Assembly (NCBI GenBank): GCA_022652815.1
Contig: JALCRR010000001.1
Span: 1-64,000, forward strand
Origin: Oscillibacter sp.
GTDB taxonomy: Bacteria > Bacillota > Clostridia > Oscillospirales > Oscillospiraceae
DNA: 64,000 nt
Reading direction: 5' to 3'
The position numbers and the translations under genes are program-made. Position 1 is the stretch's first letter; the number at the start of each line of letters is the position of its first letter. The notes beneath the pieces were generated by a model. That model did not search any database. It had not been told where the DNA came from and worked only from the letters and a program-made list of their open reading frames with translations. Shown in pieces: positions 1 through 10,518 of the stretch.

Positions 1-120
1 CTTCAAAGCTATTTGGATGAATTTTGCTACCGTTTAAATCGTCGCTTTCACCGTGATCAATTATTTACGCGTCTGCTTTGTGCTGTTTCACAACCGTGCA
101 CAGCTGAGCAAAGTAGATAA
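1..120 (+). pseudogene. C-terminal fragment of an IS1595/ISXO2-type transposase, truncated by the window edge
   Basis: Frame 1 reads LQSYLDEFCYRLNRRFHRDQLFTRLLCAVSQPCTAEQSR* with stop at 118-120. It resembles the conserved C-terminal YLDEFxxRFNRRxxxxxLFxRLL motif of ISXO2-like transposases. It is absent from the ORF track because it has no start in the window. Confidence 0.7.
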
Positions 121-382
121 GCTTATTAAATTTTTGAAAAAGCGAACGCTTCCAAAATAGGGCGCTTTCACAAAGGTACATCCCCTTATCGACCCATGCA
201 GCATAGGATTTTCGACATGATATCCTTGCCACGCGCCCGCATTTGGGCACATGGCGATTGACTTCATTATAGCGCCCGTGGCATTGGAAAGCAAGGCGAT
301 TGTAAAAATTATGCAGAATTTTGTCGAAAAACGGCAGAAGCGCAGATATTTCTGCGCTCCTGCCGTTGTCATTATTACGTTT

Positions 383-2065
383 TTACAGGCGGGTAACCAC
401 GGGTATCACCATGGGATTCCGCTTGGTGTTTTTAAAGAGGTAGTTGCTGACGGCGGACTTGACGGCGCTTTTCAGCTCGCCGTCGTCCTTGCGACGGGCG
501 GAGCGGGAGCTTTCCGCAGCCTCCTGCGCCACGCTTTGCAGCTCGTTCATCATGTTCTCGGATTCCTTGACGTAGATGAAGCCACGGGTCACGATTTCCG
601 GGGCGCTGATGAGCTGACCGTCATGGGAGGAGACGGGCAGAACCACCACGACCATGCCGTCCTCGGCCAGACGCTTGCGGTCCCGCATGACCACGGCACC
701 CACATCACCCACGCCGGAGCCGTCCACAAAGACCTCGCCGGCGGGAACCGTGCCGCTGATCTTCATGGTCTTGGCGGTGATTTCAATGACGGAGCCGTTT
801 TCGGCAATGGCAATGTGATTGCGCTCCATGCCCATGGACTGGGCGATCCGGGAGTGAATCTGAAGCATGCGCTGCTCGCCGTGCAGGGGAATGAAGAAGC
901 GGGGCTTTACCAGTGCGTGAATGATCTTCAGCTCCTCCTGGCAGGCGTGGCCGGAGACGTGGAGCATATCGGCTCGGTCATAGACCACGTTGGCACCCTT
1001 GCGGAACAGCTCATTAATCACGCGGCCAATAGTGACCTCGTTGCCGGGAATGGCGGAGGCGGAGATAATCACCTTGTCGCCCGCGCCGATGTCCACCTGC
1101 TTGTGGGTGGAAAACGCCATGCGATACAGGGCCGACATTTCCTCGCCCTGGGAACCGGTGGTGACGATGACCTGCTTATTTTTCGGCAGACCCTTCAGCT
1201 TGGCAATGTCCATCACCGTGTTCTTGGGCACTTTCATATAGCCAAGCTCGGTGGAGACCTTCATCATGTTCTCCATGGAGCGACCGGTGATGGCCACCTT
1301 ACGCCCGCAGGCTGCGGCGGCGTCCAGCACCTGCTGAATCCGGTGGACATTGGAGGCAAAGGTGGTGACGATGATGCGCTCGGGGCAGTTGGAAAACTGC
1401 CGCATGAAGGTCTTGCCGACTTCCCGCTCGGACATGGTGTAGCCCGGGCGCTCGATATTGGTGGAGTCCGCCAGCAGGGCAAGAACGCCTTCCTTGCCCA
1501 GCTCACCGAAGCGGGCGAGGTCAATCACGTCGCCGTCGATGGGGGTGGAGTCGATCTTGAAGTCGCCGGTGTGCACCACGGTGCCCATGTGGGTGTGAAT
1601 GGCAAAAGCCACGGCGTCGGCGATGGAGTGGTTGACGTGGATAAATTCCACCTGGAATTTGCCGGCACGGATGGTTTCACCGGCCTCCACCGTCGTCAGA
1701 CGGGTGGACTTGACAAGGCCGTGCTCCTCCAGCTTCAACTTAATGAGCCCTGCTGTAAAACGGGTGCAGTAAATGGGCATGTTGACCTGCTTGAGGACGT
1801 AGGGAATGGCGCCGATATGGTCCTCGTGGCCATGGGTGATGAAAAGGCCGCGGATGCGCGCCTTGTTTTTTACCAGAAAAGAGACGTCGGGGATCACGGA
1901 GTCGATGCCATACATATCGTCGCCCGGGAAGGCCATGCCGCAGTCCACCACGATAATGTCGCCGCCAAACTCGTAAGCGGTCATATTCTTGCCGATCTCG
2001 TCCAGACCGCCAAGAGGAATAATTTTCAGTTTTTCAGCCATAGAATGTTTCTCCTTTAAAATCAA
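383..2065 (-). CDS. rnj: Ribonuclease J (metallo-beta-lactamase/beta-CASP RNase)
   Basis: 560-aa ORF with FITHGHEDHIGAIPYVL, HVNHSIADA, GDFKID and C-terminal HGEQRML motifs. Confidence 0.95.
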   Translation of the reverse strand: MILKEKHSMAEKLKIIPLGGLDEIGKNMTAYEFGGDIIVVDCGMAFPGDDMYGIDSVIPDVSFLVKNKARIRGLFITHGHEDHIGAIPYVLKQVNMPIYCTRFTAGLIKLKLEEHGLVKSTRLTTVEAGETIRAGKFQVEFIHVNHSIADAVAFAIHTHMGTVVHTGDFKIDSTPIDGDVIDLARFGELGKEGVLALLADSTNIERPGYTMSEREVGKTFMRQFSNCPERIIVTTFASNVHRIQQVLDAAAACGRKVAITGRSMENMMKVSTELGYMKVPKNTVMDIAKLKGLPKNKQVIVTTGSQGEEMSALYRMAFSTHKQVDIGAGDKVIISASAIPGNEVTIGRVINELFRKGANVVYDRADMLHVSGHACQEELKIIHALVKPRFFIPLHGEQRMLQIHSRIAQSMGMERNHIAIAENGSVIEITAKTMKISGTVPAGEVFVDGSGVGDVGAVVMRDRKRLAEDGMVVVVLPVSSHDGQLISAPEIVTRGFIYVKESENMMNELQSVAQEAAESSRSARRKDDGELKSAVKSAVSNYLFKNTKRNPMVIPVVTRL

Positions 2066-2503
2066 AAAGATGGATCAAAAACCCCACAGCTTCCGCGCAG
2101 AAAGGTGCGCTAAAAGAAGGCACGGCCAGATCAGCCGCACCGAAGGGAACGAAAATGCTCCATCCTGCCCGGCCCCGTTTCGCCGTCAGATTTGGAGCGC
2201 CGCGCGCCCATAGGTACTGTGAAGTTTTATTTATTTGACCGGCGAGAGGTACGGCCCGACCGGTAAAATACGAAAACAAAGCGGAGCGGCCTGCGGCTGC
2301 TCAACGCAGATGAAATAGACAAAAACCTAAAAGATTTTTATTAGTATAGCACAAAACCACCCGATTGTATACATTTTTTTGCGAACATGCGGGAATCTGC
2401 GTTATTTCTTGCACCCATGGAGAAAACCTGCTATACTATATAAACCGCAAAAATGCGCTTTGAAGCGCCTCAGGCGCTTTTTCCCGATAAAGGAAGGAAT
2501 TTT

Positions 2504-4492
2504 ATGAACAAAAAATTGTCACGATTGCTGGAGCCAAATTTGAAGCTCTACTTTCTCTTTCTGTTTGTTTTTTCTCTGGCGGCCATTCCTTTCAGCTGGA
2601 TGCTGGCTGCGGTGGAGCTTGCTCTGACGGCGGTTTTGTATGCCGGCTTCACCCATGTCAGCCGCAAACGGCACCAGGGGATTCTGAAGTATATCGACCA
2701 CTTGACCGGCAGCGTGGACACTGCCAGCAAATCCACCCTCATCAATTCGCCGCTGCCCATTATGATCTTCCGTCCGGACACCGGCGAGGTGATCTGGAGC
2801 AATGAAAACTTCATGCAGCTGGCCGGCGTACGGGAGCATCTGTTTGAAATCAAGGTGGAGGACACGGTGCCCAACTTCCCGGTTCAGTGGCTGTTGGAAG
2901 GGAAGCAGGAGTGCCCCGACCGCGTGGAAATGAACAACCGCCGCTTCCGGGTTTACGGCAGTCTGGTGCGCTCCCGGGGCGAGGACGGACAGCAAAATCT
3001 GGTGGCTACCACGTATTGGGTGGATACCACGGAAACGGATTTTCTGAAAGAACAGTATACGGCCACCCGCCCCGTTGTGGCGGTTTTGCAGGTGGACAAC
3101 TATGAAGATCTGATGAAAGCCTGCGCAGATACCCAGCGCAGCGCAATTCTGGCCCAGATCGATGAAAAGCTCAACAAATGGGCGGAAGGCGCAGGCCTTT
3201 TGCTGAAAACCGAGCGCGACCACTATCTGTTCCTGTTTGAGGAACGGTATTTCCAGCACTTTGTGGAGGAGAAGTTCTCCGTTTTGGACAATATCCGCGA
3301 TATTTCCGTGGCCGAGGGCGTACATCCCACGCTGTCCATCGGCATCGGCAAGGACTTTGACAATCTGACGGAGCTCTATAAAAATGCCAATCTGTCGGTG
3401 GAGATGGCACTCTCCCGCGGCGGCGATCAAGCGGTGGTGCGCAACAAGCTGGATTTTGCATTCTTTGGCGGACGCTCCAAGACCACCGAAAAACGTACCA
3501 AGGTTAAGTCCCGTGTCATGGCGAATGCCCTGGGCGAGCTGATCGAGGATGCAAAAGAAATCTATGTCATGGGCCATTCCTATGCGGACATGGACTCCGT
3601 GGGCGCTGCGGCAGGCCTTTTGTGCATTGCCCGCAAGCGGGGCAAGCAGGCAAAAATCATCATCGACCAGGAAAAGAACGCAGCGGGAGAGGTTTTGAAA
3701 ATGCTCTCCGCGCTGCCGGAGTATCAAAACGCGCTGATCTCCCCGGGGGATGCGTTTTTGCGGATGCAGCCGGGCTGCCTTTTGATCGTGGTGGACACCA
3801 ACCGCCCGGATTTTGTGGAATCCCCGCAGGTGCTGGATGCCTGCAACCGCGTGGCGGTCATCGACCACCACCGCCGGGCAGCCAGTTATATCGAAAATGC
3901 GGCGCTGAATTTCCACGAGCCTTACGCCTCCTCCACCTCCGAGCTGGTGACGGAGCTGCTGGGCTACCTCATCGAGCCGTCCGACCTCCTGCATGAGGAG
4001 GCCATTGCATTGTTGGCCGGCATCGTGCTGGACACCAAGCACTTCTCCATGCGTACCGGCGGCCGCACCTTTGAAGCGGCAGCATTTTTGCGCCGGGGCG
4101 GCGCAGATACGGCAGACGTGCAGCGCCTGTTCCAAAACGACCTTTCCGACCTCGTAACCCGCTACGATATTATGCGCCGTGCCGAAATCGTCCATGACAC
4201 CATCGCCCTTTCCACCATCACCGAGGACGGCGTGGACCGCGTAGCAGCCGCGCAGGCTGCGGACGAGCTTTTGACGCTGAAGGGCGTGCAGGCCTCGTTT
4301 GTGCTCTACCGCATGGGCGAGGGCGTGATGATGTCCGCCCGGTCACTGGGCGACATCAACGTGCAGGTGATTCTGGAGGCTCTGGGCGGCGGCGGAAATG
4401 CCACCACCGCCGGCGGCCATATCGCAAACGGCGATGTGGAGACCGTCCGGGAACAGCTGCTCGCAGCCATCGACAACTATTTCCAGAAATAA
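2504..4492 (+). CDS. gdpP: GdpP-like cyclic-di-AMP phosphodiesterase (PAS, degenerate GGDEF, DHH/DHHA1)
   Basis: N-terminal TM helices, YVMGHSYADMDSVGAAAG (DHH), VIDHHRR, C-terminal GGGGNATTAGG; start ATG 2504 after AGGAAGGAAT. Confidence 0.93.
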   Translation: MNKKLSRLLEPNLKLYFLFLFVFSLAAIPFSWMLAAVELALTAVLYAGFTHVSRKRHQGILKYIDHLTGSVDTASKSTLINSPLPIMIFRPDTGEVIWSNENFMQLAGVREHLFEIKVEDTVPNFPVQWLLEGKQECPDRVEMNNRRFRVYGSLVRSRGEDGQQNLVATTYWVDTTETDFLKEQYTATRPVVAVLQVDNYEDLMKACADTQRSAILAQIDEKLNKWAEGAGLLLKTERDHYLFLFEERYFQHFVEEKFSVLDNIRDISVAEGVHPTLSIGIGKDFDNLTELYKNANLSVEMALSRGGDQAVVRNKLDFAFFGGRSKTTEKRTKVKSRVMANALGELIEDAKEIYVMGHSYADMDSVGAAAGLLCIARKRGKQAKIIIDQEKNAAGEVLKMLSALPEYQNALISPGDAFLRMQPGCLLIVVDTNRPDFVESPQVLDACNRVAVIDHHRRAASYIENAALNFHEPYASSTSELVTELLGYLIEPSDLLHEEAIALLAGIVLDTKHFSMRTGGRTFEAAAFLRRGGADTADVQRLFQNDLSDLVTRYDIMRRAEIVHDTIALSTITEDGVDRVAAAQAADELLTLKGVQASFVLYRMGEGVMMSARSLGDINVQVILEALGGGGNATTAGGHIANGDVETVREQLLAAIDNYFQK

Positions 4493-4540
4493 TTTCCGGC
4501 GCAAAACGCCGAGAACTGAATTTGAAGGAGAACCCAACCA

Positions 4541-4987
4541 ATGAAAGTGATTTTACAGCAGGACGTCCGCGGCCAGGGCAAAAAGGGCCAGCTGATCGAC
4601 GCCTCCGAGGGCTATGCCCGCAACTATCTTCTGCCCCGCAAGCTGGCCATTCCCGCCACGACGGACGCCATCAACACCATGAACCTCAAGGAAAAGGCCC
4701 GCAAGGCCGAGGAAGCCCGGCTGAAGGCCGAGGCCCAGGCCACTGCCGAAAAGCTGAAGGACTGCAAAGTGCAGGTGACGGCCAAGGCGGGCAACGGCGG
4801 ACGGCTGTTCGGCGCAGTGACCACCAAGGAAATTGCCGAGAACCTAAAGGCGCAGTACGGCGTGGATATTCCCAAGCAGAAGCTAGTGCTGGATGAGCCG
4901 ATCAAGGCCTTCGGCACCTATGAGATCAAGGCAAAGCTGGGCTATGAGGTGGTCGGCACCGTTATAGCCAGCGTGACAGAGGAATAA
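4541..4987 (+). CDS. rplI: 50S ribosomal protein L9
   Basis: MKVILQQDVRGQGKKGQLIDASEGYARNYLLPRKLA is the L9 N-terminal signature. Confidence 0.97.
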   Translation: MKVILQQDVRGQGKKGQLIDASEGYARNYLLPRKLAIPATTDAINTMNLKEKARKAEEARLKAEAQATAEKLKDCKVQVTAKAGNGGRLFGAVTTKEIAENLKAQYGVDIPKQKLVLDEPIKAFGTYEIKAKLGYEVVGTVIASVTEE

Positions 4988-5031
4988 CCGCTTCAAAAAA
5001 ACACCGCACAACATTCCGGAGGTGACGTTTT

Positions 5032-6390
5032 ATGGCAAATGAAGATCTGCTGACCCGGCAGATGCCCCACTCCCTGGAGGGAGAGCAGGCGGTGCTGGGC
5101 TCCATGCTGATTGATGCCGAATGCATCAAGGATGTCATGGACAAGCTGCAGCCCGGGGATTTCTACCTGCGCCAGAACCGGGAGATCTTTGAGACCATTT
5201 ACTCCATGTTCACGTATGCCAAGCCCATCGACGGCATTACCGTGGCGGAGGAAATGCAGATCAACGGCACCTATGACGAAAAAACCACCCGCTCCTATCT
5301 TGCCCAGCTGATGGAGATGACCCCCACCTCCGCCAATGTCATGGAATACGTCAAGATCGTCCGTGACAAGTCGCTATTGCGGGGCGTTGCCCAGGCAGCC
5401 AGCGAGATCACGGCCATGGTGCAGGAGGGCGTGGGCGAAGCCACCGACACACTGGAGGCCGCCGAGCAGAAAATTTACTCCATTCGCCGGGGACGCTCTG
5501 CCCAGGACATGGTGCCGGTGAAGCAGGTGCTGCCGGACGTGCTGGACGAGCTGAGCGCGCTGAACGAAAACGGCGGCAAGAGTCTGCCGGGCCTTTCCAC
5601 CGGCCTTTCCGCTGTGGACGCCAAAATCGCGGGTCTGAACAAATCCGACCTCATTTTGCTGGCAGCCCGACCCGGCATGGGCAAAACCTCCATGGCGCTG
5701 AATCTGGCGCTGAATGTGGCCAAAGCCTCCCAGCAGACCGTGGCCTTGTTCTCGTTGGAAATGTCCAAGGAACAGCTGGTGACCCGGCTTTTATCCTCCG
5801 AGGCTCTGGTGGAGAACGGAAAACTGAAAACCGGCAACCTGCGGGAGACGGACTGGGAAAAGATCGCGGCTGCGGCCACGGTACTTGACCGGCTGGACAT
5901 CCGCATCGACGATAACCCCCTTCTGTCCGTGGCGGACATGAACGCCAAGTGCCGCAGACTGGACCATCTGGGTCTGGTCGTGATCGACTATTTGCAGTTG
6001 ATGACTTCTGCCGGCAAGGGCAACAGCTATTCCGGCGAAAACCGCCAGCAGGTGGTGTCGGATATTTCCCGTATGCTGAAGATCATGGCAAAGGAATTGC
6101 AGGTGCCGGTGCTGTGCCTTTCGCAGCTGTCCCGTGCCAATGAAAAGCGCGACGACAAGCGCCCCATGCTGTCCGACCTGCGTGAATCCGGCGCTATCGA
6201 ACAGGACGCGGATATTGTCATGTTCCTATACCGCGACGACTATTATAATGAGGACTCGGAAAAGCACAACATTGCCGAGTGCATTGTGGCCAAGAACCGT
6301 CACGGCGAAACTGGCAAGGTGGAGCTGCGTTGGATGCCCGAATACACCACCTTCGGAACGCTGGAAGATCGGTACGACGAAGATGAGTGA
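5032..6390 (+). CDS. dnaB: Replicative DNA helicase
   Basis: RQMPHSLEGEQAVLGSML, LAARPGMGKTSMALNLA, SLEMSKEQL, VIDYLQLM. Confidence 0.97.
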   Translation: MANEDLLTRQMPHSLEGEQAVLGSMLIDAECIKDVMDKLQPGDFYLRQNREIFETIYSMFTYAKPIDGITVAEEMQINGTYDEKTTRSYLAQLMEMTPTSANVMEYVKIVRDKSLLRGVAQAASEITAMVQEGVGEATDTLEAAEQKIYSIRRGRSAQDMVPVKQVLPDVLDELSALNENGGKSLPGLSTGLSAVDAKIAGLNKSDLILLAARPGMGKTSMALNLALNVAKASQQTVALFSLEMSKEQLVTRLLSSEALVENGKLKTGNLRETDWEKIAAAATVLDRLDIRIDDNPLLSVADMNAKCRRLDHLGLVVIDYLQLMTSAGKGNSYSGENRQQVVSDISRMLKIMAKELQVPVLCLSQLSRANEKRDDKRPMLSDLRESGAIEQDADIVMFLYRDDYYNEDSEKHNIAECIVAKNRHGETGKVELRWMPEYTTFGTLEDRYDEDE

Positions 6391-7750
6391 CACGCTGGAA
6401 AAAGCCAGAAAGTTTCTGCTGGAAACCGTTCAGCGGCCAGGGCAGACCCGAGTGCTGGCCGCCGTATCCGGCGGAATGGACTCCATGTGCCTTTTGCATC
6501 TGCTGACGACCTGGGGCAGGCAGAACCATTTCACGGTCACTGCCGCCCATTTCAACCACGGACTGCGGGGTGCGGAAGCCGACCGGGACGAGACCTTCGT
6601 CCGGGAATACTGCGAGGAAAAGGGCATTCCATTTGTTTCCGGCCGGGGCGATACCCGGGCACGCGCCGCTCTTGCCCACGAGACGCAGGAGGAGGCCGCG
6701 CGGGGTCTGCGCTACGCCTTTTTGGCCGAGCAGCGAGAAAGACTGGACTGCCAGTGGATTCTCACGGCGCACCACGCCGATGACAATGCGGAAACCATGC
6801 TGTTGAATCTCATTCGCGGCACGGCCTCTGCGGGACTGTCCGGCATTCCGGCAGTTCGTGACCGGGTGGCAAGGCCGCTTTTGGAGTGTACCCGCGGGGA
6901 GATCGCATCCTACGCCGCACAAAACGCAATCCCCCATGTGGAAGATGAAACCAACGCGCAGGACGATGCCTCGCGGAATGTTCTGCGCCACAAGATTTTT
7001 CCTGTTCTGAAGGAGCTCAACCCCAGAGCAGTGGAGAATATGACCCGGGCGGGAAAACTCCTTGCGGAAGAAAACGCCGCGCTGGATGACTGGACGTTTC
7101 AGCTTCTGCGCTCCGCCCGCTTCGCCCCGGAGAGCGCGGAGCTCCCGCTGGGCAAGCTCACGGAAGTGCCCAGAACGGTTCAGGCCCGTGCGGTGCTGCG
7201 CATCTGCGAGCGGGTGAGCGGCCATCGCCAGGATCTCACCGCCGCCCATGTGGAGGCGGCGCTACATTTGCTAAAGCCCGATCAAGAGGGGAGAGCGGTC
7301 TCCCTGCCCTATGGAATGGTCGCCCGGAACACGGGAAAAAAGCTGTCCGTTGCGCTAAAGCCCGCCCTGCCGCAGGTCTCGGCGGAAATGGGAATCCCGG
7401 TGCGTTTCGGGTCCTGGACGGTGACAATCTCCAGCGGCAGCCTCGGCGAATTTTGCTACGAGCTTTCGGCGGCGGTTTTGAAAACATCTCTCAGCGTGAC
7501 GGCGTGGCAGCCGACGGATCGGTTGCGCCTGCTGGATGCGCGGGGACGGCGATCCCTAAAACGGTTGTGTACGGATGCGGGGATTTCCCCCTGGGTGCGG
7601 GATACGCTGCCGGTGCTACGCGCAGACGGCGAAGCCGTGGCGGTACCCGGCATCGGCATTGATTCTCATTATGCGCCATCTCCCGGCGGGGAGACGGTTT
7701 GGGTTCAATATCAAAATCAACAAGCGGAGGAAAACAACGATGGAAAATGA
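6383..7750 (+). CDS. tilS: tRNA(Ile)-lysidine synthase
   Basis: RVLAAVSGGMDSMCLLHLL PP-loop and AAHFNHGLRG; ATG at 6383 overlaps the dnaB stop. Confidence 0.94.
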   Translation: MSDTLEKARKFLLETVQRPGQTRVLAAVSGGMDSMCLLHLLTTWGRQNHFTVTAAHFNHGLRGAEADRDETFVREYCEEKGIPFVSGRGDTRARAALAHETQEEAARGLRYAFLAEQRERLDCQWILTAHHADDNAETMLLNLIRGTASAGLSGIPAVRDRVARPLLECTRGEIASYAAQNAIPHVEDETNAQDDASRNVLRHKIFPVLKELNPRAVENMTRAGKLLAEENAALDDWTFQLLRSARFAPESAELPLGKLTEVPRTVQARAVLRICERVSGHRQDLTAAHVEAALHLLKPDQEGRAVSLPYGMVARNTGKKLSVALKPALPQVSAEMGIPVRFGSWTVTISSGSLGEFCYELSAAVLKTSLSVTAWQPTDRLRLLDARGRRSLKRLCTDAGISPWVRDTLPVLRADGEAVAVPGIGIDSHYAPSPGGETVWVQYQNQQAEENNDGK

Positions 7751-8291
7751 AATGCAGCAGGATATTCTGAAGGTGCTTTTGACGGAAGAACAGCTTAAGG
7801 CCAGAATCACGGAAATGGGCGAGCAGATCGGCCAGCAGTTTGCCGGCAAATCACCGCTGTTTTTGGGCGTGCTCAAGGGCTGCTTCGTTTTTATGGCAGA
7901 CCTAATTCGCGCCTGCCCCATTAAGAGCGACCTGGAATTTATCGCAGTCAGCTCTTATGAGAATGCCACGGTCTCTTCTGGTCGTGTCCAGATCACCCAC
8001 GATGTGCAGCAGGACATCACCGGCCGCAACATCATCATTGTTGAGGACATTCTGGACTCCGGCAACACGCTGGCCTTTCTGAAGGACTACCTGCTGACCA
8101 AAGGTGCCCAGTCCATTACCATCGTGACGCTGCTGGATAAGCCCTCCCGCCGCACCAAGGCCATTACGCCGGATCTTGCCGGCTTCGTGGTGCCCGATGA
8201 GTTCGTGGTGGGCTATGGTCTGGACTTTGCCCAGCAGTACCGCAACCTGCCGTACATCGGCGTGTTGAAACCGGAGGTTTACAGCAAGTGA
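7740..8291 (+). CDS. hpt: Hypoxanthine phosphoribosyltransferase
   Basis: [26 protein letters not shown] motif; start overlaps the tilS end. Confidence 0.95.
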   Translation: MENEMQQDILKVLLTEEQLKARITEMGEQIGQQFAGKSPLFLGVLKGCFVFMADLIRACPIKSDLEFIAVSSYENATVSSGRVQITHDVQQDITGRNIIIVEDILDSGNTLAFLKDYLLTKGAQSITIVTLLDKPSRRTKAITPDLAGFVVPDEFVVGYGLDFAQQYRNLPYIGVLKPEVYSK

Positions 8292-10162
8292 GCCGAAAGA
8301 AAACATCAAACTTAAGCTTTCTGATGCTGCTTGTGGTGATCGCACTGTGTCTTTCCTATCTGTGGGGCAGTGCGCCCAAGGGCACCAAGCTTGACTACTC
8401 CGAGGTGCGCCAGCTCTTCATTCAAGAGAAGGTTTCGTCCTTTACAATTTCGGACAACACTCTGACATTGAATCTGAAAAAAGAACTGGAAGGCAGCAAA
8501 ACTGCCACCTATGAGCTCTACGATTTTCAACTCTTCTATGACGATCTGAACCCGCTGGTGGAGGAACAGTACGAGAAGGGCATTCTCTCCTCCTACGACT
8601 ACCACGCAGACCATTCCACCAACTGGCTGGAAATTTTGCTGCCGTATATCTCTATTGCAGTGGTGTTCGGTCTGCTGTGGTACTTCATGATTGCCCGCGC
8701 CCAGGGCGGCGGCATGGGGCCGGATCGGATGCAGAAGTTCGGCTCCGCCCATGTGCGGACGCTGACCGACAAGGACAAAACCGTCACCTTTGACGATGTC
8801 GCCGGCGAGGACGAGGAGAAAGAGGAGCTCCAGGAAATTGTTGACTTCTTGAAGGATCCGAAGAAGTATATCGCCCTCGGCGCACGGATTCCAAAGGGCG
8901 TGCTGCTGGTTGGCCCTCCGGGCACCGGCAAGACGCTGCTTGCCAAGGCTGTTGCCGGCGAGGCCGGCGTTGCGTTCCTCTCCATTTCCGGCTCTGACTT
9001 TGTGGAGCTGTATGTGGGCGTGGGTGCCTCCCGCGTCCGCGACCTCTTTGAGCAGGCAAAAAAGCAGTCCCCGGCCATCATTTTTATTGACGAGATCGAC
9101 GCGGTAGGCCGCCAGCGCGGCACAGGCCTCGGCGGCGGACACGACGAGCGAGAGCAGACCCTCAACCAGCTCCTTGTTGAGATGGACGGCTTTGGCCGCA
9201 ACGAGGGCGTGGTCGTTCTGGCTGCCACCAACCGCGCGGACGTGCTGGACCCGGCGCTGCTGCGTCCGGGACGGTTTGACCGTCAAGTCTATGTGGGTCT
9301 GCCGGATATCCGCGGCCGCGAGGCCATTTTGAATGTCCACGCCAAGGACAAACCTCTGGCCGAGGACGTCAACCTCGGGGAAGTGGCCAAGGGCACGCCG
9401 GGCTTTACCGGCGCAGACCTTGAAAATCTGCTGAACGAGGCGGCGCTGTTGGCTGCCCGCAGAGATGAAAAGTTTATTGCCATGAAGGACCTCCGGGAGG
9501 CGGAGATCAAGGTCATCGCCGGGCCGGAAAAGCGCAGCCGCGTCATTCCGCAGGCGGAGCGCAAGCTCACCGCCTATCACGAGGCAGGTCACGCCGTGGT
9601 CATGCACGCACTGCCCGATCAGAACCCCGTCAGCCAGATCACCATTATCCCCCGGGGACAGGCCGGCGGTATGACGATCTCCCTCCCCGAGGAGGATCGC
9701 TCCTACCTTTCCCGGAAGTATCTGGAAAACGAGATTGTGGGTCTGTTGGGTGGCCGGGTGGCAGAAAAGCTGGTGCTGGGGGACATCTCCACAGGCGCCT
9801 CCAATGACATTCAGCGCGCCAGCCAGATTGCCCACAAGATGGTGGCAACCTACGGCATGAGCGACAAAATCGGAACCGTTGCCTTCGATACCGGACATGA
9901 CGAGGTCTTTATCGGCCGCACCATGTCTCAGGGACGCAGCTATTCCGAGCAGGTGGCTGCCGAGATTGACGAGGAGGTCAAGGCCGTAGTGGCCCGCGCC
10001 TATACCCGCTGCCAGGAGATCCTCACGGATAACCGCGACAAGCTGGAGAATGTGGCGCAGTATCTGCTGGCGCATGAGACAATGGACCGGGAGGCATTCC
10101 TCGCCGTATTCCAGGAGCAGACACAGCCGCTTCCAGACGGGAAAGACACCCAGCCATCGTAA
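8288..10162 (+). CDS. ftsH: ATP-dependent zinc metalloprotease FtsH
   Basis: [29 protein letters not shown] region, HEAGH zinc motif. Confidence 0.97.
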   Translation: MSRKKTSNLSFLMLLVVIALCLSYLWGSAPKGTKLDYSEVRQLFIQEKVSSFTISDNTLTLNLKKELEGSKTATYELYDFQLFYDDLNPLVEEQYEKGILSSYDYHADHSTNWLEILLPYISIAVVFGLLWYFMIARAQGGGMGPDRMQKFGSAHVRTLTDKDKTVTFDDVAGEDEEKEELQEIVDFLKDPKKYIALGARIPKGVLLVGPPGTGKTLLAKAVAGEAGVAFLSISGSDFVELYVGVGASRVRDLFEQAKKQSPAIIFIDEIDAVGRQRGTGLGGGHDEREQTLNQLLVEMDGFGRNEGVVVLAATNRADVLDPALLRPGRFDRQVYVGLPDIRGREAILNVHAKDKPLAEDVNLGEVAKGTPGFTGADLENLLNEAALLAARRDEKFIAMKDLREAEIKVIAGPEKRSRVIPQAERKLTAYHEAGHAVVMHALPDQNPVSQITIIPRGQAGGMTISLPEEDRSYLSRKYLENEIVGLLGGRVAEKLVLGDISTGASNDIQRASQIAHKMVATYGMSDKIGTVAFDTGHDEVFIGRTMSQGRSYSEQVAAEIDEEVKAVVARAYTRCQEILTDNRDKLENVAQYLLAHETMDREAFLAVFQEQTQPLPDGKDTQPS

Positions 10163-10370
10163 ATATGCGGGAACCGTGGATAAAACCGACGTAATTTGGG
10201 AAACTGTTATCAGCAAATTGCTTGAAACCCAAAAGTTTTTTGAATTTTGTTCGGCGAAATAACCAAAAACGATTGTCCACGGGTCACGGACAGCATTTCC
10301 CGAAAAAATTGGACTAACCCCAAAGTGTTTTTCCCAAGCGGACATTTGACCAATATAACAAGAACAAAAA

Positions 10371-10403
10371 CGCGGATTTTTTCAAAATTCGCGTTTTTTT
10401 CTT
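10371..10403 (+). terminator. Intrinsic terminator downstream of ftsH
   Basis: acgcggatttt-ttc-aaaattcgcgt hairpin followed by a T run. Confidence 0.75.
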
Positions 10404-10518
10404 GTTGAGGATTAATCTTGCAAAAAGGGTGGAAATCCCGTAAAATGCAGACTACACAAGTTCATCAAGGTCGGGCCGGCGGAAGATGGCCCGCAGTTTG
10501 ACAAGGAGGAAAAGAAGA

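Noticed and set aside
251-2059. 602-aa plus-strand ORF
   Set aside because: Fully antisense to RNase J; His/Gly/Asp-rich low-complexity translation typical of a reverse frame in GC-rich coding DNA.
2519-4195. 558-aa minus-strand ORF
   Set aside because: Antisense to gdpP with no recognisable domain; reverse-frame artefact.
8312-10345. 677-aa minus-strand ORF
   Set aside because: Antisense to ftsH; shadow ORF.
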